Below, one piece after another: positions 21,008 to 29,359 of a DNA stretch of 64,000 bases. A program made the translations under genes and the position numbers. The notes below the pieces were generated by a model. The model did no database searches, was not told where the DNA came from, and saw nothing but the letters and a program-made list of their open reading frames with translations. Numbering within the stretch: the first letter of the stretch is position 1; each line of letters opens with the position of its first letter. This stretch comes from Lacinutrix sp. C3R15 (GTDB taxonomy: Bacteria > Bacteroidota > Bacteroidia > Flavobacteriales > Flavobacteriaceae), in the NCBI RefSeq assembly GCF_018860825.1, contig NZ_JAHKPZ010000030.1, forward strand, positions 289 through 64,288, read 5' to 3'.

Positions 21008-21898
21008 TTATTTTTTACTTCTTGGATGTGTGTTTAAATACACTTTTTTTAATTCTGCTATACTATTATGCGTATAAACTTGTGTTGCAGCTAAACTAGT
21101 ATGGCCAAGTAATTCTTTAACGGCATTTAGGTCTGCACCTTGATTTAGTAAATGAGTTGCAAATGAGTGTCTTAGTATATGCGGACTCTTTTTTACCTTA
21201 GTAGATGCTAAACTAAAATACTCATTTATTATTCGGTAAACAAGTGTTTCATAAATTTTAACTCCTTTTTGTGTTAAAAACAAATAGTCTTTATCGGTTA
21301 TTTCTTCTAGTTGATTTCTTACTGCTTTATATTTTTTTATAGTACCTAATACAGATTGTAATAATGGTACATATCTTTCTTTATTACGTTTACCTAATAC
21401 TTTTAATGTATTATTTGAAACATCTATATCTTTTAGTTTTAACTCTACTAATTCTATTCTTCTTATTCCTGTAGAATAAAACAGCTCTATTATTAACTTA
21501 TTTCTAATACCATTAAAGTCTTCTTGAAAATTAAGTTCATCTAAAACGATAGCTATTTCTGTTTCTGAAAATGGTACTTGTATTTTTTTACTTGTTTTTA
21601 ACGCTCTGTGTTTTGCTAACGGATTACTTTCTATTTCCTTTATTTTAAGCAAAAACCTATAATAAGTATTTAACGCTGAAACTTTTCGATTTATACTTCT
21701 ATTTGAAATTTTATTTTCAACCATAGAAACTATCCAACTTCTTATTTGCGAGTAGTTAGCAGCCTCTATACCTTCTTGTTTAAATTGCGCTGCATTGAAT
21801 ATTAAGAAGTCTGACAAGTCTTTTTTATAAGCCCTTATAGTTAGCTTAGAATAGTTTTTTTCTAACAGAAGATAGTCTAGAAAGGATGTAAATGGCAT
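21008..21898 (-). CDS. XerC/D-type tyrosine recombinase
   Basis: The 296-aa product has an N-terminal SAM-like core-binding domain (1-100) and a catalytic domain with the complete set of active-site residues: Arg146 (TGIRRIEL), Lys170 (VLGKRNKER), His240-x-x-Arg243 (HILRHSFATHLL), His266 (LGHTSLAATQ) and nucleophile Tyr275. Length and the housekeeping neighbourhood (rpsU, hpf, tuf) indicate a chromosomal dimer-resolution recombinase rather than a phage integrase; no attachment sites are seen nearby. Whether it is XerC or XerD cannot be decided from this sequence. Confidence 0.9.
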   Translation of the reverse strand: MPFTSFLDYLLLEKNYSKLTIRAYKKDLSDFLIFNAAQFKQEGIEAANYSQIRSWIVSMVENKISNRSINRKVSALNTYYRFLLKIKEIESNPLAKHRALKTSKKIQVPFSETEIAIVLDELNFQEDFNGIRNKLIIELFYSTGIRRIELVELKLKDIDVSNNTLKVLGKRNKERYVPLLQSVLGTIKKYKAVRNQLEEITDKDYLFLTQKGVKIYETLVYRIINEYFSLASTKVKKSPHILRHSFATHLLNQGADLNAVKELLGHTSLAATQVYTHNSIAELKKVYLNTHPRSKK

Positions 21899-21963
21899 TG
21901 ATTTATTTATTGTTTGTTGCTAGCTAAATGTACTAAAGTTTTATTGGATTTAATTTTAAAGCC

Positions 21964-22000
21964 AAAAAAAATCCTATTAACTAGTAGCTAATAGGATTTT
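21964..22000 (-). terminator. rpsU terminator
   Basis: A 12-bp perfect stem (AAAATCCTATTA / TAATAGGATTTT) with a 9-nt loop is followed on the minus strand by a T8 run. It lies 21 nt after the rpsU stop and separates rpsU from the recombinase gene. Confidence 0.85.
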
Positions 22001-22021
22001 ATATGGTGTATTTATAAAATA

Positions 22022-22216
22022 TTAAATATTTTCTAAATCTCTTAAACCTTGTACATATTGTGCTTTTTGCACTTGTGCTCTACGTGCTATAGAAGGTTTT
22101 GTAAATTGCTTACGTTCTTGCAGTTGATTTTTAACTGTAGTCTTAATAAACTTTCGCTTATAACGTTTTAACGCTCTTTCTATATTTTCTCCTTCGTTTA
22201 CTGGAATTCTTAACAT
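22022..22216 (-). CDS. rpsU: 30S ribosomal protein S21 (bS21)
   Basis: The 64-aa basic protein of the 30S platform has the start MLRIPVNEGENIERALKRYKRK and a KPSIARRAQ motif. The frame stays open upstream for 24 more codons, but ATG 22216 is fixed by family length and by an AGGAGG Shine-Dalgarno 9 nt before it, unlike the other genes here. In Bacteroidota, bS21 helps hide the anti-Shine-Dalgarno of 16S rRNA; from memory a Tyr at position 54 is involved, and Tyr54 is present (KAQYVQG). The strong Shine-Dalgarno therefore suggests autoregulation. Confidence 0.96.
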   Translation of the reverse strand: MLRIPVNEGENIERALKRYKRKFIKTTVKNQLQERKQFTKPSIARRAQVQKAQYVQGLRDLENI

Positions 22217-22225
22217 AGTTCTTAA

Positions 22226-22231
22226 CCTCCT
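22226..22231 (-). promoter_or_regulatory. rpsU: strong Shine-Dalgarno of rpsU
   Basis: The minus strand reads GAGAGGAGGTT, with AGGAGG 9 nt upstream of the ATG. No comparable site precedes prfC, tuf, secE, nusG, rplK, rplJ, rplL or rpoC. It is probably the autoregulatory switch for bS21. Confidence 0.85.
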
Positions 22232-22254
22232 CTCTTTTAGATTTTTTAAGGCTG

Positions 22255-22262
22255 CAAATATA
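22255..22262 (-). promoter_or_regulatory. predicted -7 box of rpsU promoter
   Basis: TATATTTG on the minus strand, 39 nt before the rpsU ATG, fits TAnnTTTG. It predicts a leader of about 30 nt containing the Shine-Dalgarno. Confidence 0.45.
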
Positions 22263-22361
22263 GTCAGGAATTTAAGATTTAAAAACAAAAATTAATATTT
22301 TTACTTTTCTTTTTATTTTGCGATCTAAATTAGTGTTATCATTAATTAAAAGTAGTTTGTA

Positions 22362-23786
22362 TTATTGCTCAAACAAAGATGCTTTTCTACTAAGATCTAG
22401 AATAAGTTGCTCATCTTCTTCACTTTCTAATAAGACATTGTAACTTTTCCAAAACTCATTATTATAAGGCTTTGGTGCAAAGATATCTGGATCCCATTTT
22501 TGGTTTTGCATTGTTGCAATTTCATCTTTATTTAAAATAATTTCTGAGAATAAAATTTCTTGTACTGTATAGTAATAACGTTCTTCTTTATTGTAGCGCG
22601 CTTCTTCTTCTTTTGATATTTTTGAAGTTGGTTTTAATCCTACATTTACCAATTTAGGTGTTTCATAATAGATATAGTTTGGGTACATTTTATCTTGATA
22701 CTCGATATAGGTTATCACTAATTTATGATTGGTTTGTGTATCAAAAAGTCTTTTGCTTCTAACCTTTTGAGCATCTGAAGCAGCAACTAAATTATACTCT
22801 ACTTTTTTAATAGCATAGTTATCATAGTAAATATACAACCAGCCCTCTGCCTTATAACCCTCATTAAATATACCTTTAGTATCTAGGCCTACAAACTCTT
22901 TTGCTCCTTCAATTTTAATTTTATACAGTTTACGTTCATTATCGACAAGAATAGTATCTAATTTAAATTGATGTGTATTTAAAATATCATCACCAAACAA
23001 AGCTTTTGAATTATTTGCATTGCGAAGTAAATTTAGTTTTCCTTGAAAAAGATTTTCTAATCCGTTTACTCTAGTATCATTCCATTTAATAGCTTTTACT
23101 AATTGATCTTTAGTTACAGACCTTCTACTAATGTCTTTAGGTTTTAATTTTTTATTTGAGTTTTGATTTTTATAAGCAGCATAAGAAAATATGCTATCTA
23201 CATCACGAAGGTCATAACTCTTTCTTACTTGGTCTACATTAATTTTTAAATGCTCTGTACTACTAGATACAAAGCCAGAATCATAAACAGTTATAGCACT
23301 TTCAATTAGCCATTTAAACTCATTTTTATTTCGCTCTTTATGTCTTAAAAACCCTTTTTGAATGTACGAGGAGTCTGGCAGATTACGTTCTAATTTTTCA
23401 ATGGCTTTTACTACAATTTCATTACCTGTTTTTGGTCTTGCTTCTGCTATTAAAACTACTTCATCTAGTGATGCTTGCTCTTCGGATAAAAAGATTGCTA
23501 CTTCAGCATTAAAATCTTGTATAGGTGTTTTAAAGGTAGAATACCCAATAGAAGAAATGACTAGCGTATCATTTTCATGTTTTTTAGGTACTTGCAATAC
23601 AAAATTACCATCTATATTAGTCACTGTACCAATGGTTGTATTTTTAATATACACACTAGCACTAGCAATAGGAAAAGAGTCTAATGTATCTAGAACGGTA
23701 TTTTTAAGTTCGGTTTGTGCATAACTTGTAAATCCTAAAAAAAGTAATATTACAACAGCTAGTTGTTTTTTGTTTTTTAATTGCAT
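22362..23786 (-). CDS. secreted protein with carboxypeptidase regulatory-like (CarboxypepD_reg) domain
   Basis: The 474-aa product has a signal peptide (1-23, LLFLGFTSYAQ). Residues about 28-115 form a CarboxypepD_reg-like beta-sandwich (FPIASASVYIKNTTIGTVTNIDGNFVLQVP, VISSIGY), the module found at the N-terminus of SusC/TonB receptors, but no TonB plug or barrel follows. The remaining 350 residues are an uncharacterised Bacteroidota domain rich in aromatic beta-strands (GWLYIYYDNYAIKKVEY). It is likely periplasmic or outer-membrane associated; function is unknown. It is divergent from nothing and sits upstream of rpsU as a single unit. Confidence 0.75.
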   Translation of the reverse strand: MQLKNKKQLAVVILLFLGFTSYAQTELKNTVLDTLDSFPIASASVYIKNTTIGTVTNIDGNFVLQVPKKHENDTLVISSIGYSTFKTPIQDFNAEVAIFLSEEQASLDEVVLIAEARPKTGNEIVVKAIEKLERNLPDSSYIQKGFLRHKERNKNEFKWLIESAITVYDSGFVSSSTEHLKINVDQVRKSYDLRDVDSIFSYAAYKNQNSNKKLKPKDISRRSVTKDQLVKAIKWNDTRVNGLENLFQGKLNLLRNANNSKALFGDDILNTHQFKLDTILVDNERKLYKIKIEGAKEFVGLDTKGIFNEGYKAEGWLYIYYDNYAIKKVEYNLVAASDAQKVRSKRLFDTQTNHKLVITYIEYQDKMYPNYIYYETPKLVNVGLKPTSKISKEEEARYNKEERYYYTVQEILFSEIILNKDEIATMQNQKWDPDIFAPKPYNNEFWKSYNVLLESEEDEQLILDLSRKASLFEQ

Positions 23787-24036
23787 AGTATAAGTTTAAT
23801 AAATCTAGAACTGTTTTGATAGATTAACGATTTTGAATAGAAATTAGTATTTAATTTATAAGCATCAACCTGCTAAGATTTGGATTAAAGAAAAAACATT
23901 TTAATATTAAACCCTAAATTTTTATACCATTTTCGTTAAAATGCGAATCAATTAATTTACCAATAATTGTATTTCTTTTTAAAAAATGATTTTGGCGATC
24001 CTCTTTTTAATGATTATCGCCAAAATTTGAATTATT
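23787..24036. other. intergenic part before the 89-bp repeats, with an ancient repeat copy
   Basis: No coding frame is seen. The right half (about 23965-24036) looks like a heavily diverged fourth copy of the 89-bp unit: TTTTGGCGAT at 23991 and ATCGCCAAAA at 24016 keep the inverted pair and the spacing to within 1 nt. Confidence 0.45.
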
Positions 24037-24270
24037 TTATTTGGCAGCTAGTTAATACTCTTTCTTATCGATTACCATTTTGGCGATAATTTAATTTTAT
24101 CATTTTCGCCAAAATAGTAATTAAATTATTTTGCAGCTGGTTTATACTCTTTCTTATCAATTACCATTTTGGCGATAATTTAATTTTATCATTTTCGCCA
24201 AAATAGCAATTAAATTATTTTGCAGCTGGTTTATACTCTTTCTTATCAATTACCATTTTGGCGATAATTT
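24037..24270 (-). repeat. 89-bp tandem duplications of the acyl-CoA dehydrogenase 3' end
   Basis: The unit consists of the last 56 nt of the neighbouring gene plus a 33-nt spacer. Units start at 24037, 24126 and 24215, the last being the true gene end. The second copy is identical to the gene end over 56 nt. The first copy differs at four positions, and the two spacers differ at one. Each unit carries TTTTGGCGA/TCGCCAAAA inverted elements that can pair within or between copies. The copies lie after the stop codon and are not translated in frame. Confidence 0.9.
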
Positions 24271-25384
24271 CTCTAAGAATTTCACTTGTGCCACCACCAA
24301 TTGGTCCTAGTCTGCTATCACGCAAAAGTCGTGCCATTGGATATTCTTCCATATAACCATAACCTCCTAAAAATTGCACACATTGGTAAGCAACTTCATC
24401 TGCCATTTTTGTAGATTTTAATTTAGAGATAGTTGCTTCTTTTACCACATATTCTCCATTATTTAATCTAGATGCTACCATATAGTTATATTCTCTACAC
24501 ATTTCCATATCTGCATAAAGGTCTACAAAGCTATGACGCAATGCTTGAAACTTATTAATTGTTTTACCAAAAGCCATACGTTCACTCATATACTGTCTTG
24601 CATACTCTAAAGCATATTCTGCACGAGCATGTGCATTAATACCCATGATTAATCGCTCTAAAGCAAAATGTTGCATAATATAAGGGAAACCTTTTCCTTC
24701 TTCTCCCATTAAATTACTTGCTGGAATAGTTACATTATCAAAAGCTATTTCTGCTGTATCACTTGCTCTCCAACCTAATTTATCTAGTTTGGTAGCAGAT
24801 ATTCCTGGCGTATCTCTATCCATAATAAAAATACTCATACCGTTATGTCCTGCATCTACATCTGTTTTAGCAGCTACTACTAAGTAGTCACTATACACAC
24901 CGTTTGTAATAAATGTTTTAGAACCGTTTATTACATAAGAGTCTCCTTTTTTAACAGCTGTAGTACGCATTGCTGCAACATCAGACCCTCCAAAAGGCTC
25001 GGTTATACAAAGACAACCTATTTTTTCACCAGTAATACTTGCTGTTAAATATTTTTCTTTTATTTCATGGCTTCCTTCTTTATTAACATGTGTCATCGCT
25101 AAATAAGTATGTGCCCAAATATTTGCTGCAAAACCACCAGAGTTTATTTTTTGTAATTCTTCTAATAAAATTACGGTATAAAATAAATCTAAGTTTAATC
25201 CTCCATATTCTTCAGGGTATGCTAAACCAAAGAAGCCCATTTCTCCAAATTTTTTCCAAATAAAGCGTTCTACAGTTCCTGTTTTTTCCCATTTATCTAT
25301 ATGTGGTACAACTTCTTTTTTTAAGAAATCTTGTAAACTTTGTCTAAATAATTGATGCTCTTCTGTGAAGTACATATTGCTCAT
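24215..25384 (-). CDS. acyl-CoA dehydrogenase
   Basis: The 389-aa FAD enzyme catalyses alpha,beta-dehydrogenation of acyl-CoA in fatty-acid or branched-chain oxidation. It has the family order: N-terminal helical domain, middle beta domain (CITEPFGGSDVAAMRT, SKTFITNG) and C-terminal helical domain (FGKTINKFQALRHSFVDLYADME, QFLGGYGYMEEYPMARLLRD, GGTSEI). The expected catalytic-base region before the GGYG motif is intact. The substrate chain length cannot be read. It starts 24 nt after the HhH gene, so co-transcription is likely. Its 3' end has been duplicated downstream. Confidence 0.93.
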   Translation of the reverse strand: MSNMYFTEEHQLFRQSLQDFLKKEVVPHIDKWEKTGTVERFIWKKFGEMGFFGLAYPEEYGGLNLDLFYTVILLEELQKINSGGFAANIWAHTYLAMTHVNKEGSHEIKEKYLTASITGEKIGCLCITEPFGGSDVAAMRTTAVKKGDSYVINGSKTFITNGVYSDYLVVAAKTDVDAGHNGMSIFIMDRDTPGISATKLDKLGWRASDTAEIAFDNVTIPASNLMGEEGKGFPYIMQHFALERLIMGINAHARAEYALEYARQYMSERMAFGKTINKFQALRHSFVDLYADMEMCREYNYMVASRLNNGEYVVKEATISKLKSTKMADEVAYQCVQFLGGYGYMEEYPMARLLRDSRLGPIGGGTSEILREIIAKMVIDKKEYKPAAK

Positions 25385-25408
25385 AATTCTTAAGGAATTT
25401 ATTATATT

Positions 25409-26293
25409 CTAGTTAATAGCCAAATATAATTTAATTATATCAATTTTATAAACAGGAAAGCCTTTTACTTTTGTTAATTCATCAACAGAATTAAAACCTT
25501 CACGTAAAGTTCTTTGTTCTAAAATTTCATGTGCAACCTCATAATCTATGTAAGGCACTGTTACTAATTCCTCTCTTGTTGCTGTATTTAAATATATTTT
25601 AGTTACTGCTTTAGGTGTTTTTACAGTAAACGTATTTGTGAGCCGTTTAATAACTTCTGGTTTTAAACCATATACTTCCTGTAACTCTGCATCTGCAATA
25701 AAACCTTGTTGTTTGTTTCTATAGGTTATTATTCTTTCAGAAAGAGTTTTACCTATACCATTCACTTTTTGCAATTGACTAGCCGAAGCAATGTTTAAAT
25801 CTATTTTTTGTGAAAAGGTTTTGGTTGTATTCGAGTAGTTTTGGGTGCTATAGTTTACCTTAGGTTTAGTAACCCATTCTGGGAATTTAAAAAAAGGAGA
25901 AATTGTATTTAAAAGCGAATCGGAAACCTTTGTAACTTGCTGAAACTGTTTGGTAGAATTAACCCATTGATTTTGTTTTCTGAATTCTAACAATCTATCA
26001 ATTTCTTGACTAGACATACCTAAAGAGAAGCCTTTATAATCTGAAATATAGTTTGGATTAAAAGGATATATTTTTGGCTTACGTTTTTCTATTGCTACTT
26101 TACGAAGCGAATCTACTTCTTTTTTAAACGCTTTTAACAAGTTTTGATCAACGATATCTTCTTGATATGAGTTTGTAAATACTTTGGGTATAACAAAAGC
26201 ATATACACATTGTAGTGTAACAATTATGGTTAATAACAGAAAAATCCCATTTCTCTGTTTGTTTGTAAACTGGAAATGGGATTTTAAATTCAT
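25409..26293 (-). CDS. helix-hairpin-helix (ComEA-like) membrane-anchored protein
   Basis: The 294-aa product has one N-terminal membrane segment (about 16-34) and three helix-hairpin-helix units: residues 70-110 (GMSSQEIDRLLEFRKQ), 168-215 (IDLNIASASQLQKVNGIGKTLSERI) and 242-290 (LNTATREELVTVPYIDYEVAHEIL). HhH units of this type bind DNA non-specifically, and ComEA uses them in DNA uptake, but this Bacteroidota form is membrane-tethered and its role is not known. It starts 12 nt after the symporter stop. Codons 3-17 contain a 13-bp hairpin with a T-run (see the terminator entry). Confidence 0.85.
   Translation of the reverse strand: MNLKSHFQFTNKQRNGIFLLLTIIVTLQCVYAFVIPKVFTNSYQEDIVDQNLLKAFKKEVDSLRKVAIEKRKPKIYPFNPNYISDYKGFSLGMSSQEIDRLLEFRKQNQWVNSTKQFQQVTKVSDSLLNTISPFFKFPEWVTKPKVNYSTQNYSNTTKTFSQKIDLNIASASQLQKVNGIGKTLSERIITYRNKQQGFIADAELQEVYGLKPEVIKRLTNTFTVKTPKAVTKIYLNTATREELVTVPYIDYEVAHEILEQRTLREGFNSVDELTKVKGFPVYKIDIIKLYLAIN
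26241..26285 (-). terminator. intrinsic-terminator-like hairpin inside the start of the HhH gene
   Basis: AAAATCCCATTTC and its exact complement (13 bp) enclose 19 nt and are followed on the minus strand by TTTTT-rich sequence. The structure lies in codons 3-17 of the HhH gene and 20 nt after the symporter stop, so it could end the symporter message or attenuate the downstream gene. Confidence 0.55.
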
Positions 26294-26305
26294 AGTATAT
26301 GTTTT

Positions 26306-27922
26306 TTACATTTTTTCAACGAGATCATCTGCTCCCTCTTCTATAGCTTCTTCTTTTTTATTAATGGCATTCATGTATTTTTTCAATTCTTTTCTAATTA
26401 CTGGTGATAACATTATTACACCAATAATATTTGGCACAACCATGGCAAAAATCATAGCATCAGAAAAATCGATAACAGCACCTAAACTAATAGAAGCACC
26501 TACCACTACAAATATTAAAAATAAGAATTTATATACTAAATCTGTAATTTTTCCTTTACCAAATAAAAACACCCATCCTTGCATACCGTAATAAGACCAA
26601 GAAATCATAGTACTAAAAGCAAATAAAATAACAGCAATAGTTAATACTATTGAAAAATGAGGAATAACAGTATCAAAGGCCGTTGCAGTGAGCTCTACAC
26701 CTTCAGTAGCTTTTACACCATACTCCATAAACCCTCCGTCAAAATTAGTAATCACAATTACTAAAGCAGTCATAGTACAAATTACTACAGTATCTACAAA
26801 AGGTTCTAGTAAAGCAACAATACCTTCTGAAGCTGGATACTTAGTACGTACTGCAGCATGTGCAATTGCAGCAGAACCCACACCTGCTTCATTAGAGAAT
26901 GCTCCACGACGTATACCTTGAATCATAACACCAATTACACCTCCTAAACCAGCTAAAGGTGTAAATGCGCCACTAACAATAGCAGCAAAGGCATCATCAA
27001 TAAGTGTAAAGTTTGCAAATAATATAATAAGTGCAGCTAACACATAAATACCAGCCATGAAAGGCACTATTTTTTCGGTAACAGAGGCAATTCTTTTAAT
27101 ACCACCAATAATAACAATAGCAACTAAAACAGCCATTCCTAAACCAAAATACAATCCTGCATTTTCTCCTGTTAAACCAAATAGTTTAGTAAACTGTGCT
27201 GCTGCCTGGTTGGCTTGAAACATGTTTCCACCACCAAAAGAACCTCCAATAACAAAGATAGCAAATAAGACCGCTAATACTTTACCTAAGCCTCCTGCTC
27301 CTTTTTCTTTTAATCCTTTAGTTAAGTAATACATTGGTCCACCATAAACGGTACCATCTTCACCTACATCTCTATATTTTACACCTAAAGTACATTCTGC
27401 AAATTTAGAAGCCATTCCTAAAAGACCTGCAATAATCATCCAGAATGTAGCTCCTGGACCACCAATAGACAATGCTACAGCAACACCTGCAATATTACCC
27501 AATCCTACGGTTGCAGATAAGGCCGCTGTTAAAGCTTGAAAGTGCGAAACTTCGCCATCTGCGCCTTCATTTTTAATGGTTTCAAAAACATCACCACCTG
27601 GTGTTTGATCTCCATAAAGTGTATCTACTCCATGTTTTTCAATATCTTCATACTTCCCCTTAACTACCTGTAAAGCAGTTGTAAACCCTGTAAAATTGAT
27701 GAATTTAAAATAGATAGTAAAAAATAATGCTCCTCCAATTAAAACTATTAACACCCAAGGAATTTGAAAATTTTCTGAGAAAGGTATTTCATAAAAAATA
27801 GCATTTACAAACCAACCTGTATAATCTTTGAAAATGGCATCTATTTTTTCTGAAGTACTCTCTTGAGCAAAGTTTATAAATGGTAAAATGAATGTAAAAA
27901 TAGAAAGAAGATATTTCTTCAT
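26306..27922 (-). CDS. sodium:alanine symporter (AGCS family)
   Basis: The 538-aa inner-membrane amino acid:Na+ symporter has a hydrophobic N-terminal extension and then about ten membrane segments. AGCS signatures include LQVVKGKYEDIEKHG, ALTAALSATVGLGNIAGVAVA, GGPGATFWM, GGPMYYL and RRGAFSNEAGVGSAAIAHA. The cytoplasmic C-terminus is acidic (EEAIEEGADDLVEKM). Substrates in the family are alanine or glycine with Na+. It lies upstream of the HhH and acyl-CoA dehydrogenase genes and downstream of a K+ channel. Confidence 0.93.
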   Translation of the reverse strand: MKKYLLSIFTFILPFINFAQESTSEKIDAIFKDYTGWFVNAIFYEIPFSENFQIPWVLIVLIGGALFFTIYFKFINFTGFTTALQVVKGKYEDIEKHGVDTLYGDQTPGGDVFETIKNEGADGEVSHFQALTAALSATVGLGNIAGVAVALSIGGPGATFWMIIAGLLGMASKFAECTLGVKYRDVGEDGTVYGGPMYYLTKGLKEKGAGGLGKVLAVLFAIFVIGGSFGGGNMFQANQAAAQFTKLFGLTGENAGLYFGLGMAVLVAIVIIGGIKRIASVTEKIVPFMAGIYVLAALIILFANFTLIDDAFAAIVSGAFTPLAGLGGVIGVMIQGIRRGAFSNEAGVGSAAIAHAAVRTKYPASEGIVALLEPFVDTVVICTMTALVIVITNFDGGFMEYGVKATEGVELTATAFDTVIPHFSIVLTIAVILFAFSTMISWSYYGMQGWVFLFGKGKITDLVYKFLFLIFVVVGASISLGAVIDFSDAMIFAMVVPNIIGVIMLSPVIRKELKKYMNAINKKEEAIEEGADDLVEKM

Positions 27923-28012
27923 AATATGTATTAGTTAGTTAAATTTTGAATTAAGTTAGCAATATGCTAAAAATAAATGGTTTTTTAAAGCTTATGTTGT
28001 TAAAATAGGTGA

Positions 28013-29038
28013 CTAATGTAAGTTGTAAATAGTATTTAATTCTTTAATTTGTTCTGGTCTACCAAGTACAATCACCTTAGCATTAGCCTCTAATTTGCGT
28101 TCTGCTTCAGGATTTACAATATATTCTCCTGCACTATTTTTGTACCCAATTACATTACAACCCGTTTTTTTTCTTAGGTCTAGGTCTTTTATGGTTTTTA
28201 TACTTGTATTGGTATCGTATAATTTTTCAACAGCAATTTCTTCAATATTAATATTAGAGCTACCTACAATATTTAAGTTATCTATAAATTCTATTAAATC
28301 TGGCACAACTACTAAAGATGCCATGTGATCACCACCAATTCTGTCTGGAAGAATTACGTTATTAGCACCTGCAAATTTTAGTTTTTTATAGGATGTTTCT
28401 TCTGATGCTCTACTAATTATACGTAGTGTTGTGTTAATTTGTCTAGCAGAAAGCACAACAAATAAATTATCGGCATCATTAGGTAAGGCAGAAATTAGTG
28501 TTTCGGCTCTATCTATACCTGCTTCTAATAAAATTTCATCTTCATTTGCATTTCCTAAAACAAAAGGGACTTGATCGGTTTCAAATTTATCTATAACCTC
28601 TTTATCTTTTTCAATTACAACAAATGGTTTATTATAAGCAAGCAATTTTTTAGCAGCTTGTTTTCCGTTTCTTCCATAACCACAAATAATTATATGATTT
28701 GTAAGTGCATCTATGGTTTTTTGCATCTTTTTTTGTTTTAATTCTTCTAAATTATTTCTGCTTAAAATATATTCTGTAATTACAGTTAAAGCGTAACCAA
28801 CAATTATTATACTGGTTAAAATTAATAACATTGTAAATATCTTGGAGGCAGGATCTAACGGATACACTTCACCAAAACCAACAGTTGTAATGGTAATAAC
28901 TGTCATATACAAGGCATCAATCCAGGAATATTGTGATACATATTTAAATCCTAATACACCTATAAATAGCAACAATACTAATAGCGTTACTGCTGTGTAA
29001 ATTCTAGACCTAAAAAATTTTACAAAATTATTAATCAT
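28013..29038 (-). CDS. two-TM potassium channel with RCK (TrkA-N/TrkA-C) domains
   Basis: The 341-aa product has two membrane segments (about 15-35 and 68-90) flanking a pore helix and a selectivity filter TTVGFGE, then a cytoplasmic RCK domain with a Rossmann motif GYGRNGKQAAKKLL (about 119-132) and a TrkA-C domain (about 250-340). This is the Kch/MthK architecture, in which ligand or nucleotide binding to the RCK ring gates K+ flux. It begins 3 nt after the PspC gene, so the two are very likely co-expressed. The filter has GFG rather than GYG, a common variant. Confidence 0.92.
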   Translation of the reverse strand: MINNFVKFFRSRIYTAVTLLVLLLFIGVLGFKYVSQYSWIDALYMTVITITTVGFGEVYPLDPASKIFTMLLILTSIIIVGYALTVITEYILSRNNLEELKQKKMQKTIDALTNHIIICGYGRNGKQAAKKLLAYNKPFVVIEKDKEVIDKFETDQVPFVLGNANEDEILLEAGIDRAETLISALPNDADNLFVVLSARQINTTLRIISRASEETSYKKLKFAGANNVILPDRIGGDHMASLVVVPDLIEFIDNLNIVGSSNINIEEIAVEKLYDTNTSIKTIKDLDLRKKTGCNVIGYKNSAGEYIVNPEAERKLEANAKVIVLGRPEQIKELNTIYNLH

Positions 29039-29041
29039 ACA

Positions 29042-29269
29042 TTATAGGTCAAAAACCGAAGTTCGTTTTGTATATACTATATCTTTTATTTTCATCCAGA
29101 AAGCTAAGAATAAATATAAAGCAAAACCAAAACCTAAAGTTACAAATGTTAAATATATAAATGAAGTTCTTACCACTTTTGCACGCATACCCAATCTATC
29201 AGCAATACGCTGGCATACATAGTAACCGTGTTTTTGAAAATATAAAAGAATGCGATAGAAAATGTTCAT
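29042..29269 (-). CDS. PspC domain protein
   Basis: The 75-aa product matches the PspC pattern (YVCQRIADRLGMRAKVVRTSFIY...GFGFALYLFLAFWMKI): a short soluble lead followed by one to two hydrophobic segments. PspC proteins act in envelope stress at the inner membrane, but short standalone forms such as this are uncharacterised. Its spacing of 3 nt to the K+ channel gene suggests a shared transcript. Confidence 0.8.
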   Translation of the reverse strand: MNIFYRILLYFQKHGYYVCQRIADRLGMRAKVVRTSFIYLTFVTLGFGFALYLFLAFWMKIKDIVYTKRTSVFDL

Positions 29270-29359
29270 GACTGCAATTTACTTAATTACTACCAATTTT
29301 ATTAATAAAAAAATTAAATTCGAAAAAACGAAACCTAAAACCTAATATTTTAAATTTCT

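Noticed and set aside
21008-21898. The tyrosine recombinase as a phage or island integrase
   Set aside because: Housekeeping neighbours, XerC/D length, no direct repeats at the nearby tRNAs and no phage genes.
22217-22288. Upstream extension of the rpsU frame
   Set aside because: It would cover the promoter box and Shine-Dalgarno; bS21 is normally about 64 aa.
24037-24270. The 89-bp repeats as a CRISPR array
   Set aside because: The copies are directly abutting with no variable spacers, decay in one direction and match the neighbouring gene end; no cas genes are near.
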